A stretch of DNA of 14,809 nucleotides from Verrucomicrobiota bacterium (GCA_020853375.1 JADYZA010000071.1:1-14809), one strand, 5' to 3'; shown: positions 6,526 through 13,251, numbered from the stretch's first letter. The notes: generated from the sequence alone by a model not told the origin. Numbers and translations: made by a program.

Positions 6526-7311
6526 ATGAAAAAAATAATCACACTGCTTCTTACGTGTCTAACCATCCTGTCTGCACAGGGAGCAGAAGATATTTCTTCA
6601 TGGCTCCAAAATTATTTCAGAGAGCCGCAGCCAGAAAAAATACCGTGGATGCTCGAACAACTTGAAAAAAGCCAGGCTCTAAAAACGCATCCGTCGGCGC
6701 AGTCTCCGACTACTGGTAGCCTGTATGTCATATTTAAAGCAAACCCTGCTGAGGCGATAACGTGGGTAAAAGGCGTCTGCGATTATTCTCCCGAGGTCAA
6801 AAGAATTTGCTGGATGGGACTTTGGCTTGCTGATCTGAAGTCGGGAAAAGAATATTTAGCCGAGATAAAACCGATGCTGTCCGGTGATGACCTTAAATAT
6901 GTAGACATTCTTTTATCGAATGCTCCGTACTCTATTGAGAAGAAATCCATTAAAAACCCAAGCGATCTTGACATGTTATGGGGCGCGTTCTTTGGCTCTG
7001 GAAACCCCGTTTATGTGGAGAAAATCATCACGGCACTAAAAGGCTATGACCAACGGGAGGATGTGGGGTTGTTTCTAACAGCCGCCGCCTCAAAGTGGTC
7101 GCTGAAAAGTAATGCTGAAAAATATCCCGAGATAAAGAGAATTTTGGAGCAACCCCGAGAATCTGGAAATGAAGTTGTGATCAGGCAGCTAAAGGACATC
7201 TTAGATCCAACAGTTTCAGCTTCTTCGGAAGAGGGAACAGAGCAGATGGCTAAAATATTGAAAGACGAATTTTCCAAAGAGGCAAAGGATCGGTTTCGTA
7301 ATAAAAAATGA
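6526..7311 (+). CDS. Exported protein of unknown function
   Basis: I do not recognise a named family with certainty. The 261-residue product starts MKKIITLLLTCLTILSAQGAE, a clear signal peptide with likely cleavage after AQGA, so it should act in the periplasm or outside. The mature part is mainly polar and looks helical, with LDMLWGAFFGSGNPVYVEKIITALK and a later AAASKWSLKSNAEKYPEIKRILE stretch. This is reminiscent of conserved hypothetical proteins found in several Gram-negative groups, but no function follows from that. The start is set by AGGAG five bases upstream. Its base composition is visibly richer in A/T than mnmA, dnaE or folP, with many AAA, AAT and ATA codons, which may indicate acquisition by transfer. 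It ends 10 bp before folP and could share its transcript. Confidence 0.8.
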   Translation: MKKIITLLLTCLTILSAQGAEDISSWLQNYFREPQPEKIPWMLEQLEKSQALKTHPSAQSPTTGSLYVIFKANPAEAITWVKGVCDYSPEVKRICWMGLWLADLKSGKEYLAEIKPMLSGDDLKYVDILLSNAPYSIEKKSIKNPSDLDMLWGAFFGSGNPVYVEKIITALKGYDQREDVGLFLTAAASKWSLKSNAEKYPEIKRILEQPRESGNEVVIRQLKDILDPTVSASSEEGTEQMAKILKDEFSKEAKDRFRNKK

Positions 7312-7321
7312 CCGCGTCCAA

Positions 7322-8230
7322 ATGATCGAAAAAAAACAGCAAGCCCTGATGCAATCAGTTCCAATGTCTGGAAACGCCAAAATCATCTGGAACTGCCGCG
7401 GGCGGGAAGTTGTCTGCGGGCAGAGGACGCTGATTATGGGCATTCTGAACACGACTCCGGATTCGTTTTCGGACGGCGGGCGTTTCCAAACCTTGGAAAA
7501 GGCCGTGGCGCGCGGCCTGCAAATGGTCGAAGAGGGCGCTGACATTATTGATATCGGCGGCGAATCGACCCGGCCCGGCGCAAAACCCGTCCAACCCTTG
7601 GAAGAAATTGCGCGGACGGTTCCAATCATTGGCAAACTGCGCGAGAAAACGGATGCGCTGATTTCGATTGATACGCGGAAAGCGGAAGTCGCCCGCGCCG
7701 CGCTGGCGGCGGGTGCGGATATTATCAACGACATTTCGGCGCTGGCCGATCCCGGCATGGCGGCGTTGGCGGCGGAGTCCGGCGCGGGGCTGGTGCTGAT
7801 GCATATGCTCGGAACGCCGGAGACGATGCAGAGTGATCCGCGCTACGATGATGTCGTTTCCAATGTTCGGAGTTTTCTGGAGGAGCGGTCGGCCTTCGCG
7901 ATTGGGCGCGGCGTTGCGCCGGAGCAAATCGCGCTCGATCCGGGGATTGGTTTCGGCAAGACGGATGAACATAATCTGGCGCTGTTGCGGGGAATTCCGG
8001 AGCTGGCGGACGCGGGGTGTCCGGTGTTGATCGGCGCGAGCCGTAAGAGTTTTATCGGGCGGATTCTGGGCGGGAAGCCGGACGAGCGGTTGGCGGGTTC
8101 GCTGGCGGTTGCGGCTTTTTCAATTCTGCGCGGCGCGCATATCCTGCGGGTGCACGACGTAAAGGAATCTTGCGATGCGGCGCGGCTTGTGGATACACTC
8201 CGAACCAATGAACTGGCTTCACAGTATTGA
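7322..8230 (+). CDS. folP: Dihydropteroate synthase FolP
   Basis: FolP joins 6-hydroxymethyl-dihydropterin pyrophosphate and p-aminobenzoate to dihydropteroate in cytoplasmic folate synthesis. The TIM-barrel motifs are all present: LIMGILNTTPDSFSDGG (37-53), GADIIDIGGESTRPG (72-86), SIDTRK (115-120), GADIINDISAL (131-141), DPGIGFGKT (206-214), GASRKSFIG (238-246) and RVHDV (276-280). The 302-residue length is a little over the usual 270-290 because the N terminus is long. ATG codons at 7322, 7349 and 7364 are all possible; none has a clear Shine-Dalgarno. The third lies inside a palindrome copy. Five palindrome copies lie in the first 560 bp. Its end overlaps the start of cdaA by 23 bp, which suggests coupled translation. 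Confidence 0.95.
   Translation: MIEKKQQALMQSVPMSGNAKIIWNCRGREVVCGQRTLIMGILNTTPDSFSDGGRFQTLEKAVARGLQMVEEGADIIDIGGESTRPGAKPVQPLEEIARTVPIIGKLREKTDALISIDTRKAEVARAALAAGADIINDISALADPGMAALAAESGAGLVLMHMLGTPETMQSDPRYDDVVSNVRSFLEERSAFAIGRGVAPEQIALDPGIGFGKTDEHNLALLRGIPELADAGCPVLIGASRKSFIGRILGGKPDERLAGSLAVAAFSILRGAHILRVHDVKESCDAARLVDTLRTNELASQY
7358..7374. repeat. Near-perfect copy of the palindrome at the start of folP
   Basis: GTTCCAA-TGT-CTGGAAA, one change in each arm. TGT is the complement of the ACA spacer at 5254 and 6208. The site contains a possible folP start (ATG 7364-7366). Confidence 0.6.
7483..7499. repeat. Perfect copy of the palindrome (inside folP)
   Basis: TTTCCAA-ACC-TTGGAAA. It encodes F-Q-T-L-E directly after the SFSDGGR motif. 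Its centre is 125 bp from that of the copy at 7358. Confidence 0.85.
7588..7604. repeat. Partial copy of the palindrome (inside folP)
   Basis: CGTCCAA-CCC-TTGGAAG. The inner TCCAA/TTGGA arms are perfect and the outer bases are lost. Its centre is 105 bp from that of the copy at 7483. Confidence 0.5.
7619..7635. repeat. Partial copy of the palindrome (inside folP)
   Basis: GTTCCAA-TCA-TTGGCAA. It has two changes from consensus. Its centre is 31 bp from that of the copy at 7588. Confidence 0.5.
7857..7873. repeat. Degraded copy of the palindrome (inside folP)
   Basis: TTTCCAA-TGT-TCGGAGT. The left arm is perfect and the right arm has three changes. It is the weakest of the listed copies. Confidence 0.35.
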
Positions 8231-9053
8231 ATATCCCGGCGCGACCGGCACCATCGAGATTCTGATTCTCGCGGCCATTTTCTATTTTCTGGTGAAGTTT
8301 TTCCGGGGCACGCGCGGCGCGTCGATTTTGACCGGACTGACCATCCTTTTCGCTTTCCTGATGGTGATTACAAAGTTCACAAACCTGCTGATTCTCAACT
8401 GGCTGCTTCAGAAGCTGATGGTGTATCTGGCGCTTGCGCTGGTTGTTATTTTCCATCCGGAAATCCGCCGTGCGCTGGCCCGGCTGGGTCGGCAGGGGAA
8501 TTTTATGGCAAGTAAGGCGCGCCGCGCGCTGGCCGATCCGGTCGCGGATGCTGTGCTGCTGATGTCGTCCCGCAAGATCGGCGCGCTGATTGCGATTGAG
8601 CGCGAGATGGAGACCCGCGGAATTCAGGATACCGGGACGGCAATGAACAGCGAGGTGAGTTCGGAGCTTCTCACCTCTATTTTTTATCCCGGCACACCGT
8701 TGCATGACGGCGGAGTGATTATCAGCGAGGACCGTATTGCCGCCGCCGGTTGCGTTTTCCCGCTGACACAGATGGAGGATCTTTCCCGTGATCTCGGAAC
8801 CCGCCACCGCGCGGCGATTGGGCTGACCGAAGAGACCGATACACTGGTGATCGTGGTTTCGGAGGAGACCGGAATTATTTCAATTGCCTATAACGGTCGT
8901 TTACGGCGCGGCTTCGACGGGCCGCGTTTGCGGCGTGTTCTGGCTTCATTCCTGAGTCGTAAGAGCGGTGGGCTCGGCCAGCTGGCCAACCGTCGTGACA
9001 GAGCGGACAGCGGACAGCTCAATTTTATTTTCGGAGAAGACCCGAATGGTTAA
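8208..9053 (+). CDS. cdaA: Membrane diadenylate cyclase CdaA (DacA)
   Basis: This enzyme condenses two ATP to the second messenger c-di-AMP, at the cytoplasmic membrane. The 281-residue protein has hydrophobic membrane segments (about 16-32, 38-56 and 60-82), the family-typical IFHPEIRRAL (81-90), and a DAC domain (about 105-250) with TPLHDGGVII (163-172) and GTRHRAAIG (197-205). The nucleotide-binding motif is usually DGA; here it is DGG (167-169), while RHRAA is intact, so activity is likely but that position deserves a check. I chose the ATG at 8208 because it gives the usual CdaA N terminus; it lies inside folP (23-bp overlap). An in-frame upstream ATG at 8175 would add 11 unusual residues. 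The stop overlaps the cdaR start by 8 bp. The folP-cdaA-cdaR order fits known cda loci. Confidence 0.93.
   Translation: MNWLHSIEYPGATGTIEILILAAIFYFLVKFFRGTRGASILTGLTILFAFLMVITKFTNLLILNWLLQKLMVYLALALVVIFHPEIRRALARLGRQGNFMASKARRALADPVADAVLLMSSRKIGALIAIEREMETRGIQDTGTAMNSEVSSELLTSIFYPGTPLHDGGVIISEDRIAAAGCVFPLTQMEDLSRDLGTRHRAAIGLTEETDTLVIVVSEETGIISIAYNGRLRRGFDGPRLRRVLASFLSRKSGGLGQLANRRDRADSGQLNFIFGEDPNG
9033..9036 (+). promoter_or_regulatory. Ribosome binding site of cdaR
   Basis: GGAG lies 9 bases before the ATG at 9046 and inside the end of cdaA. It supports that start over the in-frame ATG at 8968, which would put 26 extra residues with no family likeness ahead of the membrane segment. Confidence 0.55.
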
Positions 9054-10020
9054 ACGGAGAATTAGAATATCCGCGCGTCCGGTCGATCTGCTTTCTGTTT
9101 GGCGGGTTCTTTGCCGGAACTGGTTGATGAAATCACTTTGTCTGGTGATGGCGTTCGCGGTTTGGCAGGCGATTCGCGAAAACACCAGCTTCGAAGTGGT
9201 GGTGTCGGCGATTCCTGTCACCGTGACGGTTGGCGAGGGGTTGGCCGTTTTTGACCAGTCGACAGATACAGTCAACATCCGGTTCCGTGGCTCCCGCGAT
9301 GACATCCGTTTTATCAGCAGTGATCAAGTGGCGGTGAAAATCGACATTTCGAAACATGCCGACCGGTTGCGTCAGACCGTTAAGTTTTCGCCACGTTTTG
9401 TCAAAGCGCCGTCGCGTGCTCATGCCGTACAGTTTGATCCGGCGGAGATCGTGGTGACCGTTGACCGCGAGATGGAGCGGGTTTTGCCGGTGAAGGCGGT
9501 TTTTGAAGGGGAGCTTCAGCCGGGGATTCAGATGGAGAGATCTTCGTGTTCTCCCGCCACCGTCAGGGTGCGCGGCGCCGAACGGTTGCTGCGTGATTTG
9601 GAACAGGTGCGGACCGTTCCGATCAGTCTCGCTGGGCGGTACGATCTTTTTAAAACCCATGTGGCGGTTGATTCGGCTTCGCAGCCTTGGACGGCGACAC
9701 CAGATCGGGTGATGGTTGATGTTTCTCTAGCGGAGAGGGTTGCTTTCCGGCGGATTGAAGCCAGCGAGGTTCGTCCGTTGCTGGCTTCTGATGATACGCG
9801 GGTTGTGAAAATCCGGCCGGAAAGAGTAGCGGTAACGTTGCGCGGGGCTCCGCAGAGAATTGCTGAATTGAACGCCCGCGATGTATACACCTATATCGAT
9901 TGCACCGAACTGACCGAATCGGCGGATTATGAAATCTCCGTGCGGGCCGATGTGCCGCCCGGATTGCAGGTCGAAAAAATTGAACCCGCCGCCGTGCGGG
10001 TAACTGTCAAAAAAATGTGA
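9046..10020 (+). CDS. cdaR: YbbR-domain protein CdaR, partner of CdaA
   Basis: The 324-residue protein has a short basic N terminus, a single membrane segment (about 25-41, ending in VWQAIREN) and an extracytoplasmic region of YbbR-type repeats. Repeated units contain VRFRGS-like and VRVRGAERLL stretches and the recurring pattern 'P..v.v.g....i', for example FEGELQPGIQMERSSCSPATVRVRG and RADVPPGLQVEKIEPAAVRVTVKK. In Firmicutes CdaR binds and modulates CdaA; the same role is inferred here from the overlap with cdaA. Identification rests on the N-terminal anchor, the repeats and gene order, as the family is weakly conserved. The stop is 7 bp before the next gene. Confidence 0.85.
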   Translation: MVKRRIRISARPVDLLSVWRVLCRNWLMKSLCLVMAFAVWQAIRENTSFEVVVSAIPVTVTVGEGLAVFDQSTDTVNIRFRGSRDDIRFISSDQVAVKIDISKHADRLRQTVKFSPRFVKAPSRAHAVQFDPAEIVVTVDREMERVLPVKAVFEGELQPGIQMERSSCSPATVRVRGAERLLRDLEQVRTVPISLAGRYDLFKTHVAVDSASQPWTATPDRVMVDVSLAERVAFRRIEASEVRPLLASDDTRVVKIRPERVAVTLRGAPQRIAELNARDVYTYIDCTELTESADYEISVRADVPPGLQVEKIEPAAVRVTVKKM

Positions 10021-10027
10021 GCTACTT

Positions 10028-10885
10028 ATGCGATACGTTCTTTCCATTTCAATCGGTTTGGGTTTCGCCGTTTCTGCGCTGTCACAGGATATTCCGAAAG
10101 GGGCTTCGCCGTTGCCTTCCAGTGCTGCGTACGACAAGGTGCTTAAGCCGTCGTCTGAGTCCGCTCCGGAAGAAGGCCCCGCGAAATCGCTGCAAATGCG
10201 GCCTGGTGAAAAGGCCGAAACTCCACCATCGCTACTGAAACCTGCCGAAGAGATTTCCGGACTGAAATCTGAAAAAACCGGAGCCGGCATCTATACCGTG
10301 ACGACGAATGCTGCGCCGAGTCCCGCACCGGTTGCCGCAGCCGATCAAATTGATTTTTCAAAAGTTAATTTTCTGATGGATACCGGCCTTCAATATAAAG
10401 ATGCGGGAGAGTATGAAGAAGCCGAGAAGGCTTATTTGCGGGCATTGGAAAAGGTGCCTGGAAATCCCGACATCCGTTTCCGTTTGAGCACGCTGTATAT
10501 TCAAATGAAACGGTATGCGCAGGCCGGGAAAATTCTGGAGGAGCTGGGCAAGGAGTTTCCTGACAGCCCGATTGTGCATAATAATTTGTCGTGGGTTTAT
10601 GCGTCCGGCGGGGAAATGAAGAATGGAAAGCTGGCATTGCTTCACGCCCATGAGGCCATCCTGGCTGCACCGTATACTCCGTCTATTTGGAACACGCTGG
10701 CTGAGGCGTATTATGTGTCTGGAAAGTATGATGAGGCTTTGCAAGCTTCCGATCATGCGATCGGCCTGTTGAACATGCAGGAGCCCTCCGAGGCCGATAA
10801 GGCTTCTTTTGCGGCGCAGTATGCAAAAATTCAGCGCGCCATTGAAGCAGGCAAGCAACTTTCCGGCTTTGGCCCGAAGAAGTGA
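10028..10885 (+). CDS. Exported TPR-repeat protein of unknown function
   Basis: The 285-residue protein has an N-terminal signal-like segment (about 1-20, ending ALSQ), then a Pro/Ala/Ser/Glu-rich, probably disordered stretch (about 21-105), and a C-terminal block of tetratricopeptide repeats: about 114-147 (YKDAGEYEEAEKAYLRALE), 148-181, 182-217 (VHNNLSWVYASGG) and 218-251 (WNTLAEAYYVSGKYDEALQASDHAI). TPR arrays bind other proteins; the partner is unknown. It follows cdaR by 7 bp, so it is probably the last gene of the folP-cdaA-cdaR transcript and may act in the periplasm near CdaR. In several phyla glmM is found at this place, and it is not here. No Shine-Dalgarno is seen. The stop abuts that of the convergent gene. 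Confidence 0.8.
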   Translation: MRYVLSISIGLGFAVSALSQDIPKGASPLPSSAAYDKVLKPSSESAPEEGPAKSLQMRPGEKAETPPSLLKPAEEISGLKSEKTGAGIYTVTTNAAPSPAPVAAADQIDFSKVNFLMDTGLQYKDAGEYEEAEKAYLRALEKVPGNPDIRFRLSTLYIQMKRYAQAGKILEELGKEFPDSPIVHNNLSWVYASGGEMKNGKLALLHAHEAILAAPYTPSIWNTLAEAYYVSGKYDEALQASDHAIGLLNMQEPSEADKASFAAQYAKIQRAIEAGKQLSGFGPKK

Positions 10886-10888
10886 TCA
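10883..10888. other. Shared TGATCA: abutting stop codons of convergent genes
   Basis: TGA (10883-10885) ends the plus-strand TPR gene and TCA (10886-10888) is the TGA of the minus-strand gene. The two genes meet with no bases between them, so any terminator must lie inside the opposite gene. Confidence 0.8.
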
Positions 10889-11818
10889 TTGCCAAATGCT
10901 GTTTTTAAAGGTCGGCGAGGGATTTTCCGCAAACGGATCCGGACGGTTGATCGGCGACGATTTTCTAATCATCTCAATAGGCGTGAGCGGTGCCGGTTTC
11001 GAATCGTTCCGATCATAGGAAGAAACCGAGCTGGATTTGCGCACAGGTATCGCGGGGTTTACGGCAGGCGTGGTCGGCTGGGGGCGCAGGGGATTCTGTT
11101 GTGTGGAAGTTGAATTCCGCGTGGCTCCCGGCGAGAACGGCGCCGATGCGGTCGACTTTTCTCGGCGTGAAACCGTGCGGAGTGCAGTCATTGGATCGGG
11201 CGTTCCATCTCGCAGTACATTGTATGCTGGGGCATTTGTGTCCATTCGCTTGTCGCCAAACAGCTGCGGAGCCGCCAGTTTATATTTTTTCAGAGGATCC
11301 GATTCCTGCCGGTTGTTTTGCTTATCCATTTTTTCGCGCAGAAGCTTGTCAACCGCTTCGTTTTCTTTGGACAGAGCCGCGGCCTGATCTTTCAGTTCTT
11401 TTTGCCGCGTCAGTTCCTGAATCAGCCAAGCATTCTCATCGGGTTCATCTTTTGATGTTTTGGCTGCTGAATCATCCAGAACGGCCGCTGTCAGCCAGTT
11501 TTTATTTTCGGAGGGACGCGGCACGCTGGTCGCCGATTGCGGAGTTGCTTGAAGGGCTTTCACCGTCGGCTGAGCGTTCTGCTTAGCCTCCATTTCGCGC
11601 AGTTTTTTATCAAGCTGCCGGTCCTCTTCTGTTTCGCTGCGCGGTACCGTCAGGTTGCGATTTTCAATTAATGCGTTTTCAGAGTAGGTCCTATGAACCG
11701 CCTTCTTTTTTTGAGCGGCCAGCGCGGCGTCCAGATCCTCCGCCGTAACCGAAAGACTGATTCCGGCAAGAATGGCGATCGCGGCTAACCCTTTGGAAAT
11801 ACGGAACTTCATAGCCAC
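10886..11818 (-). CDS. Exported, polar coiled-coil/low-complexity protein of unknown function
   Basis: I do not recognise a family. The product is 310 residues from the GTG at 11818, or 308 from the ATG at 11812. The GTG has a GGTGAGG 11 bases upstream; that sequence is 17 bases from the ATG, so the GTG fits slightly better. A signal peptide (about 3-27, ending SVTAE) is clear. The rest has charged, heptad-like helices (about 60-82 and 133-172, for example EDRQLDKKLREMEAKQ and KENEAVDKLLREKMDKQ), and the C-terminal part is rich in Ser, Thr, Pro and Asn and probably disordered. No catalytic motif is visible. A structural or tethering role in the envelope would suit this composition, but that is a guess. 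It is divergent from the Trp-Pro repeat gene at 11944. Confidence 0.72.
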   Translation of the reverse strand: MAMKFRISKGLAAIAILAGISLSVTAEDLDAALAAQKKKAVHRTYSENALIENRNLTVPRSETEEDRQLDKKLREMEAKQNAQPTVKALQATPQSATSVPRPSENKNWLTAAVLDDSAAKTSKDEPDENAWLIQELTRQKELKDQAAALSKENEAVDKLLREKMDKQNNRQESDPLKKYKLAAPQLFGDKRMDTNAPAYNVLRDGTPDPMTALRTVSRREKSTASAPFSPGATRNSTSTQQNPLRPQPTTPAVNPAIPVRKSSSVSSYDRNDSKPAPLTPIEMIRKSSPINRPDPFAENPSPTFKNSIWQ

Positions 11819-11904
11819 TGAAAAATACGCCTCACCTTACTCAGCGTCAATCATCCGGTTGGGCGACATGGATTGGCGCTGTTTGGTGGCGGGAAAGAAA
11901 GCTT

Positions 11905-11933
11905 TTGCGGGTTGGTTCAGGCTCTGATAAATT
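11905..11933 (+). promoter_or_regulatory. Possible promoter of the 11944-mlaF transcript
   Basis: TTGCGG (11905-11910), 17 bp, TAAATT (11928-11933). It would start transcription within a few bases of the ATG at 11944, giving an almost leaderless message; no Shine-Dalgarno precedes that ATG. The match is weak (three of six bases in the -35 box, four of six in the -10 box). Confidence 0.25.
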
Positions 11934-11943
11934 CTCCGCCTAA

Positions 11944-13251
11944 ATGAAACGGGTATTTTTTAAGGGTTTTGTCTTTTTAGTGCTGTGCGGCCACGCCGCC
12001 GCAGGCAGTCTGTTTCCGTTTTATGACGACATTCAGACTGCGCAGGGATCGTTTTTCGCCGTCCGTCCGTTTTATTCACACACGGTCGTCAAGGAAGGCG
12101 AAATCCGCGACTACGTTTGGCCGCTTTATTCGCGCAAAGAGTTCAAGGATGAGCAGAGTTCCCGTGCGCTGATTTTCTGGTACACCCATAAGTTTAATGC
12201 GCAGCAGCAGAGTCCGCGCGACCGCAGTTGGCTTTTGCCGATCTACTTTAAAGGGCGCGATGTTGACGGCAAGGAATACTTTGCGCTGTTCCCTCTTGGC
12301 GGAACGATTCGCGAGTTTCTCGGCCGTGACGAGATCCTGTTTGCGCTGTTTCCGGTGTTTGGAAAAAGCCGGATCAACGATGTGAAAACAACCAGCGTGC
12401 TCTGGCCGATCTACTCGCATACACGCGGCACCGGCATAGAACGAGACCGCGTTTTTCCGATCTATGGAAAATCGGTGCTGGAAGGAAAATACGAAAAACA
12501 CTTCATTCTTTGGCCGTTTTGGAATTCCGCCGACTATTTTTATCCGGGCGATTCCGGAAAATCCTGGCTTCTATTTCCGGTGTGCGGTCGGGCGAAGATG
12601 GATCACGAAAGCACGGTCTGGGTGATTCCGCCTCTTTTCCGTTTTACCGAGGGCGATAAGCAGAACCGGATGACCTGTCCGTGGCCGTTTATTCAGAAGG
12701 TTGAGAGCGAGAAGTATGACAAAATGTATGTCTGGCCGCTTTGGGGAGAGAAACAGTTTAAACCCGGGTTGAAGCATCGCACGTTTGTTCTTTGGCCGAT
12801 TTTCTGGTCCGAAAAATCGACGGAGTCAAATCTGACAAAAACCCGGCGCATGGCGTTGCCGTTTTTCTTTCTGGATCGGAGTTTTCTTGAAGAAAAAGGG
12901 GTTGAAAAGGCCGACCGCGTCGAGGTTTCCAACTATTGGAAAATCTGGCCGCTGATGAGCTGGCAGCGCGATGGCGAAGTTTCCCGTTTCCGGATGCTGG
13001 AAGTCTGGCCGATCAAGAACAGCGCGCCGGTTGAACGTAACTGGACTCCGCTCTGGACGTTGTACAAACGGACAAATGCGGACGGAGTTGTCCGTAAAGA
13101 CGTGTTGTGGTTTGCCTGGCACAGCGAAGCATCGTTCGCCGCCGAACAAAAGGAATGGTCTTTACTGAAAGGACTGCTGGCGTATAAAAGAGACGGTGAG
13201 AAACAGAGTTTACGCCTTTTGTATTTTGTGCGCTTAGGGGAAGAAAAATGA
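11944..13251 (+). CDS. Exported Trp-Pro repeat protein, coupled to mlaE, function unknown
   Basis: The 435-residue protein has a signal peptide (about 1-20, ending GHAAAG) and then about 18 copies of a short aromatic motif, [W/F/L]-P-[L/I/V/F]-[Y/W/F], spaced 17-21 residues: for example RPFYS 41, WPLYS 59, LPIYF 98, FPVFG 136, WPIYS 154, FPIYG 171, WPFWN 190, FPVCG 211, WPLWG 264, WPIFW 284, WPLMS 335, WPIKN 355. Each motif is followed by charged turns. Alternating aromatic strands with this period suggest a beta-repeat fold such as a solenoid, propeller or barrel. I know no function for it. Its TGA overlaps the mlaE ATG, so the two are probably made together, which points to the cell envelope. 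A perfect palindrome (12926-12942) lies inside. Confidence 0.82.
   Translation: MKRVFFKGFVFLVLCGHAAAGSLFPFYDDIQTAQGSFFAVRPFYSHTVVKEGEIRDYVWPLYSRKEFKDEQSSRALIFWYTHKFNAQQQSPRDRSWLLPIYFKGRDVDGKEYFALFPLGGTIREFLGRDEILFALFPVFGKSRINDVKTTSVLWPIYSHTRGTGIERDRVFPIYGKSVLEGKYEKHFILWPFWNSADYFYPGDSGKSWLLFPVCGRAKMDHESTVWVIPPLFRFTEGDKQNRMTCPWPFIQKVESEKYDKMYVWPLWGEKQFKPGLKHRTFVLWPIFWSEKSTESNLTKTRRMALPFFFLDRSFLEEKGVEKADRVEVSNYWKIWPLMSWQRDGEVSRFRMLEVWPIKNSAPVERNWTPLWTLYKRTNADGVVRKDVLWFAWHSEASFAAEQKEWSLLKGLLAYKRDGEKQSLRLLYFVRLGEEK
12926..12942. repeat. Perfect copy of the palindrome (inside the Trp-Pro repeat gene)
   Basis: TTTCCAA-CTA-TTGGAAA. It encodes S-N-Y-W-K, a different reading frame from the mnmA and folP copies. 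It sits in the longest gap of the protein's repeat pattern (about residues 310-334). Confidence 0.85.
13236..13241 (+). promoter_or_regulatory. Strong Shine-Dalgarno of mlaE
   Basis: AGGGGA lies 6 bases before the ATG at 13248 and inside the end of the Trp-Pro repeat gene. It supports reinitiation at the ATGA overlap. Confidence 0.7.

Noticed and set aside
6060..6566. A 168-codon minus-strand frame crossing the dnaE upstream region
   Set aside because: It overlaps the dnaE start and the next gene's signal peptide, includes the palindromes and repeat words, and resembles no protein.
8450..8463. TTTCC-ATCC-GGAAA in cdaA
   Set aside because: The spacing is wrong for the 17-bp family and it encodes the conserved IFHPEIRR motif of CdaA.
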